Both the position numbers and the translations under genes were made by a program. The notes under the pieces were generated by a model, which did not search any database, was not told where the DNA came from, and saw only the letters and a program-made list of their open reading frames with translations. From Bacteroidota bacterium (lineage in GTDB: Bacteria > Bacteroidota > Ignavibacteria > SZUA-365), in contig JARYLZ010000001.1 in the NCBI GenBank assembly GCA_029907355.1, positions 1 to 64,000 of the forward strand: DNA of 64,000 nucleotides, in the 5' to 3' direction. Below are positions 41,636 to 50,611 of this stretch, in pieces. Within the stretch, counting starts at the first letter, position 1. Each line of letters opens with the position of its first letter.

Positions 41636-42250
41636 CTATACCTCCGGCGAGGCGGTGTCTTTCCACCGTATTTCGTGCATCCCTGCTATATGGTCGGTGA
41701 TATCGAGGATGACGCCTTCGAGATAGAGAAAATGCCCCCCATTGTCGAAAACCCCGCTGCCCCTCTCCCAGACCCAGCGCATGGATCCGTCGGCGTGTTT
41801 GATGCGGTACTCGATGATATAGGGTTCCTTCTTTTCCAGACCGTTGCGCACGCTCTCGGCGACGCGGAGCACGTCGTCGCCGTGGATGATACTTACGAAC
41901 GAGCGGACACGATTCCCGATGAAGTCATCGGCGGGATAGCCCGTCAACTCCTCGACGTGATCGCTCATGTACTCCATGGTCCAGTACTCGTCGTTCGCGC
42001 ATCGATAGAGGAATCCGGGAATGTTCCGTGTCAAGGCCCGGAGTTTTTCCATGCTGGCGTCCATCTCGTAGCGGAGACGAATCTGTTCGGCGGCGCTCTC
42101 GCGCAACTCCGCTTTAACTTTTTCGAGTTCACGCGTCGCCGAGGCGAGCAGATCCTCCAGATCCCTCGCGGCTTGTTGTGATGATTCTAAACGTTCTCGG
42201 AGCCGTGCGATCTCTTTCATGCATTCGGCGTGGATACGAGGATCGTCCAT
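41636..42250 (-). CDS. Stand-alone PAS (PAS_3) domain protein with N-terminal coiled coil
   Basis: From ATG 42250. Heptad-like 'RLRERLESSQQAARDLEDLLASATRELEKVKAELRES', then 'NIPGFLYRCANDEYWTMEYMSDHVEELTGYPADDFIGN...IEYRIKHADGSMRWVWERGSGVFDNGGHFLYLEGVILDIT'. Confidence 0.85.
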   Translation of the reverse strand: MDDPRIHAECMKEIARLRERLESSQQAARDLEDLLASATRELEKVKAELRESAAEQIRLRYEMDASMEKLRALTRNIPGFLYRCANDEYWTMEYMSDHVEELTGYPADDFIGNRVRSFVSIIHGDDVLRVAESVRNGLEKKEPYIIEYRIKHADGSMRWVWERGSGVFDNGGHFLYLEGVILDITDHIAGMHEIRWKDTASPEV

Positions 42251-42418
42251 GCCCCTGTCCCCTGGATGGTACATGCAAAATCCAATAAATCGGAAAATAC
42301 ATCTTCTCCGGCCTTCCTTCAACCTCCGGAGTTGTGCTCGCGGCGTTTCTGTATATTACCGGGTACATCGCTCCGAATCTACAGCCGTTCCAGACAAGAA
42401 ACTCGCATCCCACCGGCT

Positions 42419-44572
42419 ATGCCGATCCCTCCCGGTCGTCCTTCTTGTACAACCGCCCGTGGTCCCACCTTGATCCACGTGGTGTTTCCCATCCTCCTCT
42501 CCCTGCCGCCTGCGTGTCTCTCATACGGGCAAGCGCTTTTTCGTCAACCCGAATACCGGCAAGTGTTCGAGATATGTGACAGGCGGGATGTCGATCGGCT
42601 TCTCTCCCTGCTCGGCGGATCGGACGCCTTGGATGAACGCATTTTGTTCGCGCTCGCAAACGTCCAAACCGACCGGGCGCTCCCGGCGATTTTCGCGGCT
42701 CTCGAACACCCCGTTGTTTCCGTCAGAGCAGCGGCGGCATTCGCCCTCGGTCAGACATGTCGGCTCGGCTGCGGTCGGCAGGAAAGCGAAAGGAAAGCCT
42801 TGCACGCGCTCGTCCGGGAAACGGAACCGTCGGTGCGCATTTCTCTCCTGGAAGCATTGGGCGAATTCGGCGGAAAGGAATCATTCGAAGGCGTGATGCG
42901 ATTCGAACCGCGACTGGCGACGGAAGCGGCGGCACAGGCGTGCTCTCTGGCTCGCTTTGCCGCTCGTGGATTGCGATCCCGGGAATCCGCGGAACGACTG
43001 AGTACACTTCACCGTGCATTCCAGACAGAGTGCAGCGTGCGTCGCAACGTGTTATACGGGTTGTACAGGACTTCGGACAGCGCTCTTCTCGCGCCACACG
43101 AAGGGCTCGTTGCGGAAGCCCTCACCGACCCCGATCCCCAGGTGAGGATGTTCGCGGCGGCCGCAGCGGGCAGGATTCGTGTGCCGACGCTCATGGAGCC
43201 GCTGATGGGACTTCTGATCGATACCGTAATCGGGGTGCGCGTCAACGCCGTACGTGCTCTCGTCCTTTTCTCCGCCGATCCGCCCACGACGCGGAAGATC
43301 GCTCACGCCATCCGTCTCCTCATGGTTTCACCGGATTACCAGACCGTCAAAGCGGCCCTCCAGGCGGTCGGTTCTCTGCACCCTGAACAACGGACCGTTC
43401 TTTCCCTCAAGAAATTCATCGATACATGCACACAGCACGATCTATACGGCGATGCGATCAAGGCACTTGCCTCCGCGTATCCCGATTTCGCTGCGGACGC
43501 GATCGCGCACTGGAGGACGGCGGATACACCCCCTCCGGCTGTCATCGAAGCCGTCGGCATCATTGCACGAAGGAGAGGACGGACGGATGCATCGTCGATC
43601 CGATGGGTGGACCGCTATCTCGAATCCTCGGACCCATACCTCGCCGCAACCGCAGCTTCGTCATGGTTTTCGTTCTGGAGAGAGCATCGCCTCCACGGAA
43701 TGCGGAGCCAGGACGACAGTACGGCGGACACGTACTTCGAAGCACGGGCACTGGCGGCCTTGCGTATTCAGTCCACGGAGCACCACAATGCCGCAGCCGT
43801 CCAGACGATCGTCGAAGGGCTGAGCGATTCTCTGTTTCGCTCCCCTTCGCATGCCGGGATTTTCGCGGAATCTCTTGCAGCTTTTTCCCCTCGGGAGGAC
43901 ATGGAAACCGTCATCATGCTCATGAACGCTATCGGACGCACCCGAAATGCGGAGGCCGCCCGGAAGCTCCTCGAATTTCTCGACGATGAAACCGCACCGA
44001 TTCGTACAGCTGCGATGGCGGCCCTACAAACCTGCGGTATCGAGACCCCATCCCGGTCCTCTCCATCTCAACCTCGTATCGATTGGACACCCCTTCTCCG
44101 CTTGCGGGGATTTTCTCTTCTTGATATTGAAACCGAACGCGGTCGCATTCGCATCCTGCTCCATCCCGATGACGCGCCTCTGACCGTTCTCGGTATCCTG
44201 CACTTAGTGCTCGATGGATTCTACGATAGTTTGACCTTCCATCGCGTCGTCCCCAATTTCGTCGTCCAAGGGGGAGACCCGCGCGGTGACGGTACGGGAG
44301 GGTCGCCCCACAGTCTCCGCACGGAATTCTCGCGACGGAAATTCGAGCGCGGTGCAGTAGGGATGGCGTCGTCAGGCAAGGACACGGAAAGCTCGCAGTT
44401 CTTCATCATGCATTCCGCCGCCCCGCATCTCGACGGACGCTACACGCTCTTCGGGACGGTCGTGGAGGGTATGGGTGTCGTGGATAAGCTGCGGATCGGG
44501 GACCGCATCCTGACCGTGAGAGTGGAGGACGTGTCGGCGGATCTCTATCCGCAGTTCCGCGAATGCCCCTGA
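42419..44572 (+). CDS. HEAT-repeat protein with C-terminal cyclophilin-type peptidyl-prolyl cis-trans isomerase
   Basis: HEAT-like repeats ('ALPAIFAALEHPVVSVRAAAAFALGQ', 'ALTDPDPQVRMFAAAAAGRI'), then cyclophilin 'FYDSLTFHRVVPNFVVQGGDPRGDGTGGSPHSLRTEFS...AVGMASSGKDTESSQFFIMHSAAPHLDGRYTLFGTVVEG'. Confidence 0.88.
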   Translation: MPIPPGRPSCTTARGPTLIHVVFPILLSLPPACLSYGQALFRQPEYRQVFEICDRRDVDRLLSLLGGSDALDERILFALANVQTDRALPAIFAALEHPVVSVRAAAAFALGQTCRLGCGRQESERKALHALVRETEPSVRISLLEALGEFGGKESFEGVMRFEPRLATEAAAQACSLARFAARGLRSRESAERLSTLHRAFQTECSVRRNVLYGLYRTSDSALLAPHEGLVAEALTDPDPQVRMFAAAAAGRIRVPTLMEPLMGLLIDTVIGVRVNAVRALVLFSADPPTTRKIAHAIRLLMVSPDYQTVKAALQAVGSLHPEQRTVLSLKKFIDTCTQHDLYGDAIKALASAYPDFAADAIAHWRTADTPPPAVIEAVGIIARRRGRTDASSIRWVDRYLESSDPYLAATAASSWFSFWREHRLHGMRSQDDSTADTYFEARALAALRIQSTEHHNAAAVQTIVEGLSDSLFRSPSHAGIFAESLAAFSPREDMETVIMLMNAIGRTRNAEAARKLLEFLDDETAPIRTAAMAALQTCGIETPSRSSPSQPRIDWTPLLRLRGFSLLDIETERGRIRILLHPDDAPLTVLGILHLVLDGFYDSLTFHRVVPNFVVQGGDPRGDGTGGSPHSLRTEFSRRKFERGAVGMASSGKDTESSQFFIMHSAAPHLDGRYTLFGTVVEGMGVVDKLRIGDRILTVRVEDVSADLYPQFRECP

Positions 44573-44611
44573 GCGCAATGCGGTTTCGGGACCCGATTCC
44601 AGGAGAAACTC

Positions 44612-45985
44612 ATGATGAAAACGTATCCCCTTGCAATTCTCCTCACGCTCACGACGGCCGTCGCCCAGCAACTGCGGCTGGCTGTCCCGTATTCGCATTT
44701 CACGCTTCCGAACGGTCTCCACGTGATCGTTCATGAGGATCATAGCCTCCCCCTCGTAGCGGTCAACCTGTATTACCATGTCGGCTCCGCCCGAGAGAAA
44801 GAGGGGCGCACCGGTCTTGCGCACCTCTTCGAGCACTTGATGTTCGAAGGCTCGAAGAACGTCCCGGAAGGGAAATTCGATGAATGGCTCGAAGCGGCGG
44901 GAGGGGACAACAACGGGTCGACGAGTCAAGACAGAACCAACTACTGGATCACTGTACCCCGCAACGCTGTCGAACTCGCCCTGTTTCTCGAATCCGACCG
45001 GATGGGGTTTTTTCTCGATGCGATATCGCCGGAAAAAGTAGACGGACAACGCAGCGTCGTGATGAACGAACTCCGGCAGTCCTACGAGAACCGCCCATAC
45101 GGAAAAGCCTTGCTCAAGTTGGCCGAGTACCTTTTCCCCACAGGTCATCCGTACCACTGGCCCGTCATCGGTTCCATGGCGGATCTCGCTGCAGCCCGTT
45201 ACGAGGATGCCGTCGAATTCTTCCGCACCTACTATGTCCCGAACAACGCGAGCCTCGTCATCGCTGGGGATATCGAAACCGATACCGCCTGGGCGATGGC
45301 GAAAAAGTGGTTCGGGACGATTCCCGAGGGGAAACCCCTTACCCCCCCTGCCCCCCCTCCAGCCTTCCTCGCTGAGGAAAAACGCGTCGTGCTGGAAGAT
45401 AAGGTCCCTCTTCCTCGTCTGTATCTCGTATGGCATACACCGCCGTCATTTGCGCCGGGGGATGCGGAGATGGAGACCGCCGCTCAGATTCTCGCGGGCG
45501 GGAAGAGCTCCCGCCTCTACCGGGTTCTCGTCTACGATCGTCAAATCGCCCAAGACGTTTCCGCCGAACAATCTTCACATGCGCTGGGGTCGTACTTCCT
45601 CATTACCGCGACGGCGCGGCCTCGTCACTCCCTCGTGGAACTCGAGGAAGCAATTCAGGAGGAAATCGACCGCTTGAAAAAAGAGGGTCCTACTTCGCGT
45701 GAAATGCAAAGGGTGGTGAACCGCTTCGAAGCAGCTTTCCTCTCGCGCCTCGAACGTGTCGGAGGTTTCGGCGGCAAAGCCGATCTCCTGAACGATTATT
45801 TCGTACGAACCGGAAACCCCGATTATTTCCATGAAGACTTAGCGCGGTTTCATGTGCTCGACCCGGTGGATGTGCGGGCTGAAGTCCGGCGCTTCCTCCG
45901 CGATGATGCTCGCCTCGTGATGAGCGTCGTTCCTGAAGGGAAAACGGAGCTTGCCGCCAGGAAATCGGAAGGGGGAACCCGATGA
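44612..45985 (+). CDS. M16-family zinc peptidase (catalytic type)
   Basis: 457 aa. HxxEH motif in 'RTGLAHLFEHLMFEGSKNVPEGKFDEWLEAAGGDNNGSTSQDRTNYW'. Confidence 0.92.
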   Translation: MMKTYPLAILLTLTTAVAQQLRLAVPYSHFTLPNGLHVIVHEDHSLPLVAVNLYYHVGSAREKEGRTGLAHLFEHLMFEGSKNVPEGKFDEWLEAAGGDNNGSTSQDRTNYWITVPRNAVELALFLESDRMGFFLDAISPEKVDGQRSVVMNELRQSYENRPYGKALLKLAEYLFPTGHPYHWPVIGSMADLAAARYEDAVEFFRTYYVPNNASLVIAGDIETDTAWAMAKKWFGTIPEGKPLTPPAPPPAFLAEEKRVVLEDKVPLPRLYLVWHTPPSFAPGDAEMETAAQILAGGKSSRLYRVLVYDRQIAQDVSAEQSSHALGSYFLITATARPRHSLVELEEAIQEEIDRLKKEGPTSREMQRVVNRFEAAFLSRLERVGGFGGKADLLNDYFVRTGNPDYFHEDLARFHVLDPVDVRAEVRRFLRDDARLVMSVVPEGKTELAARKSEGGTR

Positions 45986-47421
45986 AACGCGAAGGTATAC
46001 CCCTCGTCCTTTCCCTCATTCTCCTACCGCCTCTTTTCGCCCAAGAACCGGACCGCGGCACCCCCCCGCCGTCGGGTCCCTTGCCCATGATGAAACTCCC
46101 CCCGATCCAGCGGGGACGACTCTCCAACGGCCTACCTTTCCTGCTCATGGAAAAGCACGACGTTCCCCTCGTGGAGATTCGAATGATCATCGAAGCGGGG
46201 ACAGCGGCCGAGGAGGTCGGAATGTTTGGAGTCGCGTCCCTGACGGCGGCCCTCCTGACGGAAGGTGCGGGGAAACACGACGCACAGGGACTCGCGGATG
46301 CACTGGATTTTCTCGGCGTCCGCCTTTCCGTTTCCGCAGGTCTTCATACGACGGCTGTCTCTCTCTCGACACCCCTTTCGAAACTCGACGATGCACTCGC
46401 GCTCTTTACAGACGTCATACGCAGACCGTTATTCGACGAAAAAGAATTGGAGAGAATCCGGAAAGACCGACTGACGGCGTTGCGACAATGGCACGACGAA
46501 CCGCGAGTCATCGCGACCATTCTCTTCAACCGCCTCCTCTACGGGGAGACCCACCCATACGGCCGCATCCCCACAGGGATGGAAAAGGATCTTCGGTCCC
46601 TGACCGTACCGACCATCCGATCGTTCTACGAGGAGCACTACCACGCAGGCACGGCAACGCTCGTCGTGGTCGGGGACGTCAACCCCATGGAATTCCTCGC
46701 CAAATGCGAATCTGCATTCGGAGATTGGGAAGCACGTCCCGCACAACGAGTCGAAACGGCGGTGAGGAAAACGCAACAGCCAACGCGAATCACCATCGTT
46801 CACAAACCGACCGCCGTCCAATCGGAGATCCGCATTGGGTACATCGGGGCGGAACGCACATCACCCGACTATGCCGCCCTGCTCGTCCTGAACACCATCC
46901 TCGGCGGCTCCTTTGCATCTCGCCTCAACCAGAACCTCCGGGAAAAACACGGCTACACATATGGGGCACGCTCTTCCTTCTCATTCCGCCGCGCAGCCGG
47001 ACCGTTTCTCGCGGCGACGGCGGTTCAGACCGACGTCACCGATAAAGCAGTACGGGAATGCATCAACGAGCTCGAGTCGATCCGTCTCCCCGTGAGCAGG
47101 GAGGAACTCGAGCGCGCGAAGCGCTATATCGCCTGTACGTACATACAGAACTTTGAGACCGCCGGCCACACAGCGGATGAACTCGGGGAACTCGTCGAAT
47201 TTCTCTTGCCCGATGACACGTTCACGTCATTCATCGACCGCATCCTCGCCGTCACCATCGAAGACGTCCGACAAGCAGCGGAAAAGTACTTCGACACCGA
47301 TCATCTCGAAATCGTCGTGGTAGGCGACCGCAATGAGATCGAACCGGGGCTCCGTTCTCTCCGCCTTGGGAAAATCCGCATCCTCGATTCTGAAGACGTT
47401 CTCGGGAAAAGACCGGGTTGA
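45982..47421 (+). CDS. M16-family peptidase homologue lacking HxxEH (non-catalytic partner type)
   Basis: 479 aa. 'FLLMEKHDVPLVEIRMIIEAGTAAEEVGMFGVASLTAALLTEGAGKHDAQGLADALDFLGVRLSVSAG'; 'LNTILGGSFASRLNQNLREKHGYTYGARSSFS'. 4-nt overlap with the upstream gene. Confidence 0.9.
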   Translation: MKREGIPLVLSLILLPPLFAQEPDRGTPPPSGPLPMMKLPPIQRGRLSNGLPFLLMEKHDVPLVEIRMIIEAGTAAEEVGMFGVASLTAALLTEGAGKHDAQGLADALDFLGVRLSVSAGLHTTAVSLSTPLSKLDDALALFTDVIRRPLFDEKELERIRKDRLTALRQWHDEPRVIATILFNRLLYGETHPYGRIPTGMEKDLRSLTVPTIRSFYEEHYHAGTATLVVVGDVNPMEFLAKCESAFGDWEARPAQRVETAVRKTQQPTRITIVHKPTAVQSEIRIGYIGAERTSPDYAALLVLNTILGGSFASRLNQNLREKHGYTYGARSSFSFRRAAGPFLAATAVQTDVTDKAVRECINELESIRLPVSREELERAKRYIACTYIQNFETAGHTADELGELVEFLLPDDTFTSFIDRILAVTIEDVRQAAEKYFDTDHLEIVVVGDRNEIEPGLRSLRLGKIRILDSEDVLGKRPG

Positions 47422-47478
47422 CCTGTACCGGCCTCGCGATGGGAAGGTATCGATGTCCGGACTTTGCCTTTCGCGGTG

Positions 47479-48048
47479 TCATGCCTCCGGCGGTGGCTTG
47501 AGCACGGCCCCGATGACGAGACCGCCGATCAGCCATGCCGCCACGAGATCCACCGCGCGAACAATGGTCCATGCAGGGGGGAACTGTCTCCACGCCATGT
47601 CGCTCCCATGGGACACGAGAGAGGCAAAGAGACCTAACAGGAAGACGAAAAACACCCGGCCGGTGTACCCACGGACACGATCACGAGCGATCCAGAGAAG
47701 CACAACGACAAGGGAAACGGCGCAGATATCGAGGAAGAAACCCCAGAGAAACGATCCCGCGCTCATGGGATTGTATCCGACTTGTCGGTACACGATCATC
47801 CCGACTGGCCCTGCTTCGAATCTTTGTAGGAAGAATCTCATCGACTCTTCGCTCCCATCCATCGGGTACGATGGGAAACGGTACACGCCTGTCTGAGAGA
47901 TGTTTTGGTTTAAAACGCGAATGACAGCCGTATCATTGGGGAGATTGGGCATCACCGCATTGTGCCAAGGCAAAACGATCCACGAGAATGAACCCCAAAG
48001 ATAGACGGTGATCGCACCAAGAGCGACGGCGAGAAGAAACCTTTTCAT
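47479..48048 (-). CDS. Integral membrane protein, function unknown
   Basis: 189 aa from MKRFLLAVALGAITVYLWGSFSW. Several hydrophobic segments. Confidence 0.65.
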   Translation of the reverse strand: MKRFLLAVALGAITVYLWGSFSWIVLPWHNAVMPNLPNDTAVIRVLNQNISQTGVYRFPSYPMDGSEESMRFFLQRFEAGPVGMIVYRQVGYNPMSAGSFLWGFFLDICAVSLVVVLLWIARDRVRGYTGRVFFVFLLGLFASLVSHGSDMAWRQFPPAWTIVRAVDLVAAWLIGGLVIGAVLKPPPEA

Positions 48049-48233
48049 GGATGCGTCCTTCCTTACTTGAGGAAATGAAACAGTTGGTAACGTGGTGAAA
48101 AATGTACGACACGGATCGAGGAAATCCGACGAGAGGAACGCCGTATCCTCACATCTTGTTGATCGCCAGATGGGCATGGGTATGAATGAATACCTCATGA
48201 GATGAAGCCTTGCTGCACGCATATTCCATTCGT

Positions 48234-50249
48234 ATGAACCCTTCTATACCCCCACGGTGGGCAAGGGTCGTCGAGTTATTCGCCCTTGTGTACGCCGGCA
48301 GCCGGCTGTTTCTGCCCGGAATATCCGAACAACCCGCTGTCACGGCCACCCTTGCGCTCGGCATGTATTTCGTCGTTCGTACAATACGTCTCAAGTCCGC
48401 GCCGGCACCGAGTTTTTTTTCGATGCCCTTTCTTGTCGCGTTCTTTTTCCTTGTCCCTGTTAGCATTCTTCTTTCGCCGCTCTCCTTTGAACTCTTGCTC
48501 AGCGGTCTGGGCATGATATGGTTTTCCGCTGCACTCATCCTCGAAATCACATCCGACACCTACCGGGAAACCAGGAAGGATATGACCGGTTTCCCGGATT
48601 CGATCCTCCTCCGTGTCTTAGCCCTCGTTCTGGTGTCGACGAGTGTCGGCGTGCTCGTGATGCAAAGGTCCGCGAAGTTTCCAATCCTGCACGATCTGTT
48701 GGGCTCGATGCCTGGATCGATACCGCCGCTCGGGGCTTTCGTGATCCCTGCCGCTTGGATAGGCGGCGTAGCTGCTGTTTTCCTTCCCATCGCCGTAGCA
48801 TCCGCCTCCGTTCTTTCCCCAAAAAGAATCGGCCGGATTCCTTCATCGCGCCGCTCCGGAAGAGCTTTCCTCGCATGCATTGCCTGTGTGGTGATCCTCC
48901 TCATCTCGGTTTCGCTCTCTCAATCCCGTACCGCCATTCTCGCGGCGGCGGGGGGGCTGGCTGTAACGGGTGTTTTCTCAGGACCAAAGGGGCGTGTCGC
49001 GGTCGGTATCGGTATAGCCGCCATGATGCTCCTCATTTTCCTATCTCCCGATGCTGTATTGGGTCCCTTCCTCTTCGCCGGTAAGTCGAGCGGTTTGTCG
49101 TTAGAGACACTCTTCACGGGAAGAACGGAAATCTGGGGACGAGCGATTTTTGCCATTCGCGATTTCCCCTGGACCGGCCTCGGTCCCGCTTCGTTGTCTT
49201 CGCCGTTCCTCGAATTGTACCCGTGCAAGTTCATCCCGGCGACACGGACCATGCATGCGCACAGCATGCCGCTCCAAACTGCCCTCGATATCGGCATCCC
49301 AGGGGCAGTTCTTTTCGCATCGGTATCCCTGTTTTTCTTCTCGAGGCTCGTCATGCTGCGCTCGTGCGAAAGGGTATCACGCCTCGAAAGAGCAGGTTTT
49401 CTCGGGACATTCGCCTCGCTCTTTCTTTTCGGTATGGCGGAAGCATTCCCTCTCGCCTCCCCTCCCTTCGCCGCTCTGGGCGTTTTGTACGCCCTTGCCT
49501 ATCGAACGGTGACCGCGAGCAGTCTCTTTCCCTCGCGGTCCGGTTTCTTGAAAAAAGTGTCGTGTTACACATGTATCGCCGCTGCCATCCTCATGTGCGC
49601 TCTTGTTTTTGACTTTCTTTTCCCTGCCGTCTCTCCGATGCAAGGGTCTTTCCGGACGAATATTTGCAATGTCCGAGTGACACGAATCATCCTCAATCCC
49701 CTGCATCAGAAAGGCACGAACGGCTTCTGCGATAACGGGCGGGCATCATGGTGGCTGATGGGAAAAGCTTTTGCAATGAATGGAGACACCTCACGGCGCG
49801 ACTCGTGCTGGGTTTCGGCGATCCGTTCGGATCCAGCGGTCATCGCGCTTGCATACACGGCGGACCCCTCCGATCGTTTCCTCGCCGAATCGGCGTACGC
49901 GTTGTACCCCTCACGAGCGAATGCATGTTTTTGGCTTGCAGAAGCCGTCGCGAAAGACGAGCCCGATCGGGCAATCACGCTCTATCGCGCGGGGCTTCGT
50001 TTGAAACCCCGAAACGGGCTCGCGTGGAAAAAACTCGGGGATCTCCTCGCCCGGTCCAACCCGCGGGAAGCATTGGATGCATACGTGCAATCATGCCTTC
50101 ACGGGGACCCCGGTGCCAATGGGTGTTTCCTTGCCGGTCAAATCGCCGAAAAACTCGGCGATATCACCTCTGCAATACGGTATTTTCGAATGTCCCGGTA
50201 TTTAGGGGCTCATCGTCGTGCGGATGAGCTGGAAATCTTATCACCATGA
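48234..50249 (+). CDS. O-antigen ligase-like polytopic membrane protein with C-terminal TPR-like region
   Basis: 'SLSQSRTAILAAAGGLAVTG', 'TLFTGRTEIWGRAIFAIRDFPWTGLGPASLSS', 'HAHSMPLQTALDIGIPGAVLFA' are Wzy_C/WaaL-like. TPR-like helices near the end. Confidence 0.82.
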   Translation: MNPSIPPRWARVVELFALVYAGSRLFLPGISEQPAVTATLALGMYFVVRTIRLKSAPAPSFFSMPFLVAFFFLVPVSILLSPLSFELLLSGLGMIWFSAALILEITSDTYRETRKDMTGFPDSILLRVLALVLVSTSVGVLVMQRSAKFPILHDLLGSMPGSIPPLGAFVIPAAWIGGVAAVFLPIAVASASVLSPKRIGRIPSSRRSGRAFLACIACVVILLISVSLSQSRTAILAAAGGLAVTGVFSGPKGRVAVGIGIAAMMLLIFLSPDAVLGPFLFAGKSSGLSLETLFTGRTEIWGRAIFAIRDFPWTGLGPASLSSPFLELYPCKFIPATRTMHAHSMPLQTALDIGIPGAVLFASVSLFFFSRLVMLRSCERVSRLERAGFLGTFASLFLFGMAEAFPLASPPFAALGVLYALAYRTVTASSLFPSRSGFLKKVSCYTCIAAAILMCALVFDFLFPAVSPMQGSFRTNICNVRVTRIILNPLHQKGTNGFCDNGRASWWLMGKAFAMNGDTSRRDSCWVSAIRSDPAVIALAYTADPSDRFLAESAYALYPSRANACFWLAEAVAKDEPDRAITLYRAGLRLKPRNGLAWKKLGDLLARSNPREALDAYVQSCLHGDPGANGCFLAGQIAEKLGDITSAIRYFRMSRYLGAHRRADELEILSP

Positions 50250-50369
50250 ATACTTCAGTGGTGAAATGACCTGTGAAACAGCTCGCTCTCATTCCTCGCC
50301 ACACGCTTTCCTCACAGGAAAGAATCTTTCAGGGAACCGATCCCTCTCCGTTAAGGATCGATAAGACAT

Positions 50370-50460
50370 AATAAAAAACCGCTCACGGGGAATGAGCGGT
50401 TTGCCAAGCGTTTTTTCCGATCCCGGTAGGGAGGGCCGAGACCAGAGCTATTGGCGAAAC
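50370..50460 (-). ncRNA. Candidate small RNA / autonomous transcript downstream of pepT
   Basis: Minus strand: TTGACT-N16-TAAATT, then ~90 nt with a GCCAA/TTGGC closing helix, ending in a perfect 10-bp terminator and U-tract. Confidence 0.35.
50371..50402 (-). terminator. Strong rho-independent terminator
   Basis: Minus strand AAACCGCTCA-ttccccg-TGAGCGGTTT followed by TTTATTAT. Perfect 10-bp stem. Confidence 0.88.
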
Positions 50461-50611
50461 CTAATTTATTCAAAGTTCGGCGAAAGTCAAGACCATTTTC
50501 ACCTCCCCTGTGGCGATCTCCTCTTTTGCCCGAAACAGAGTCCCTCTCGACCCTATTTTGCGATCGAAGGAGAAAATACCATCGCCCTTTGCCTTGTTTT
50601 CCTATCGCTTC

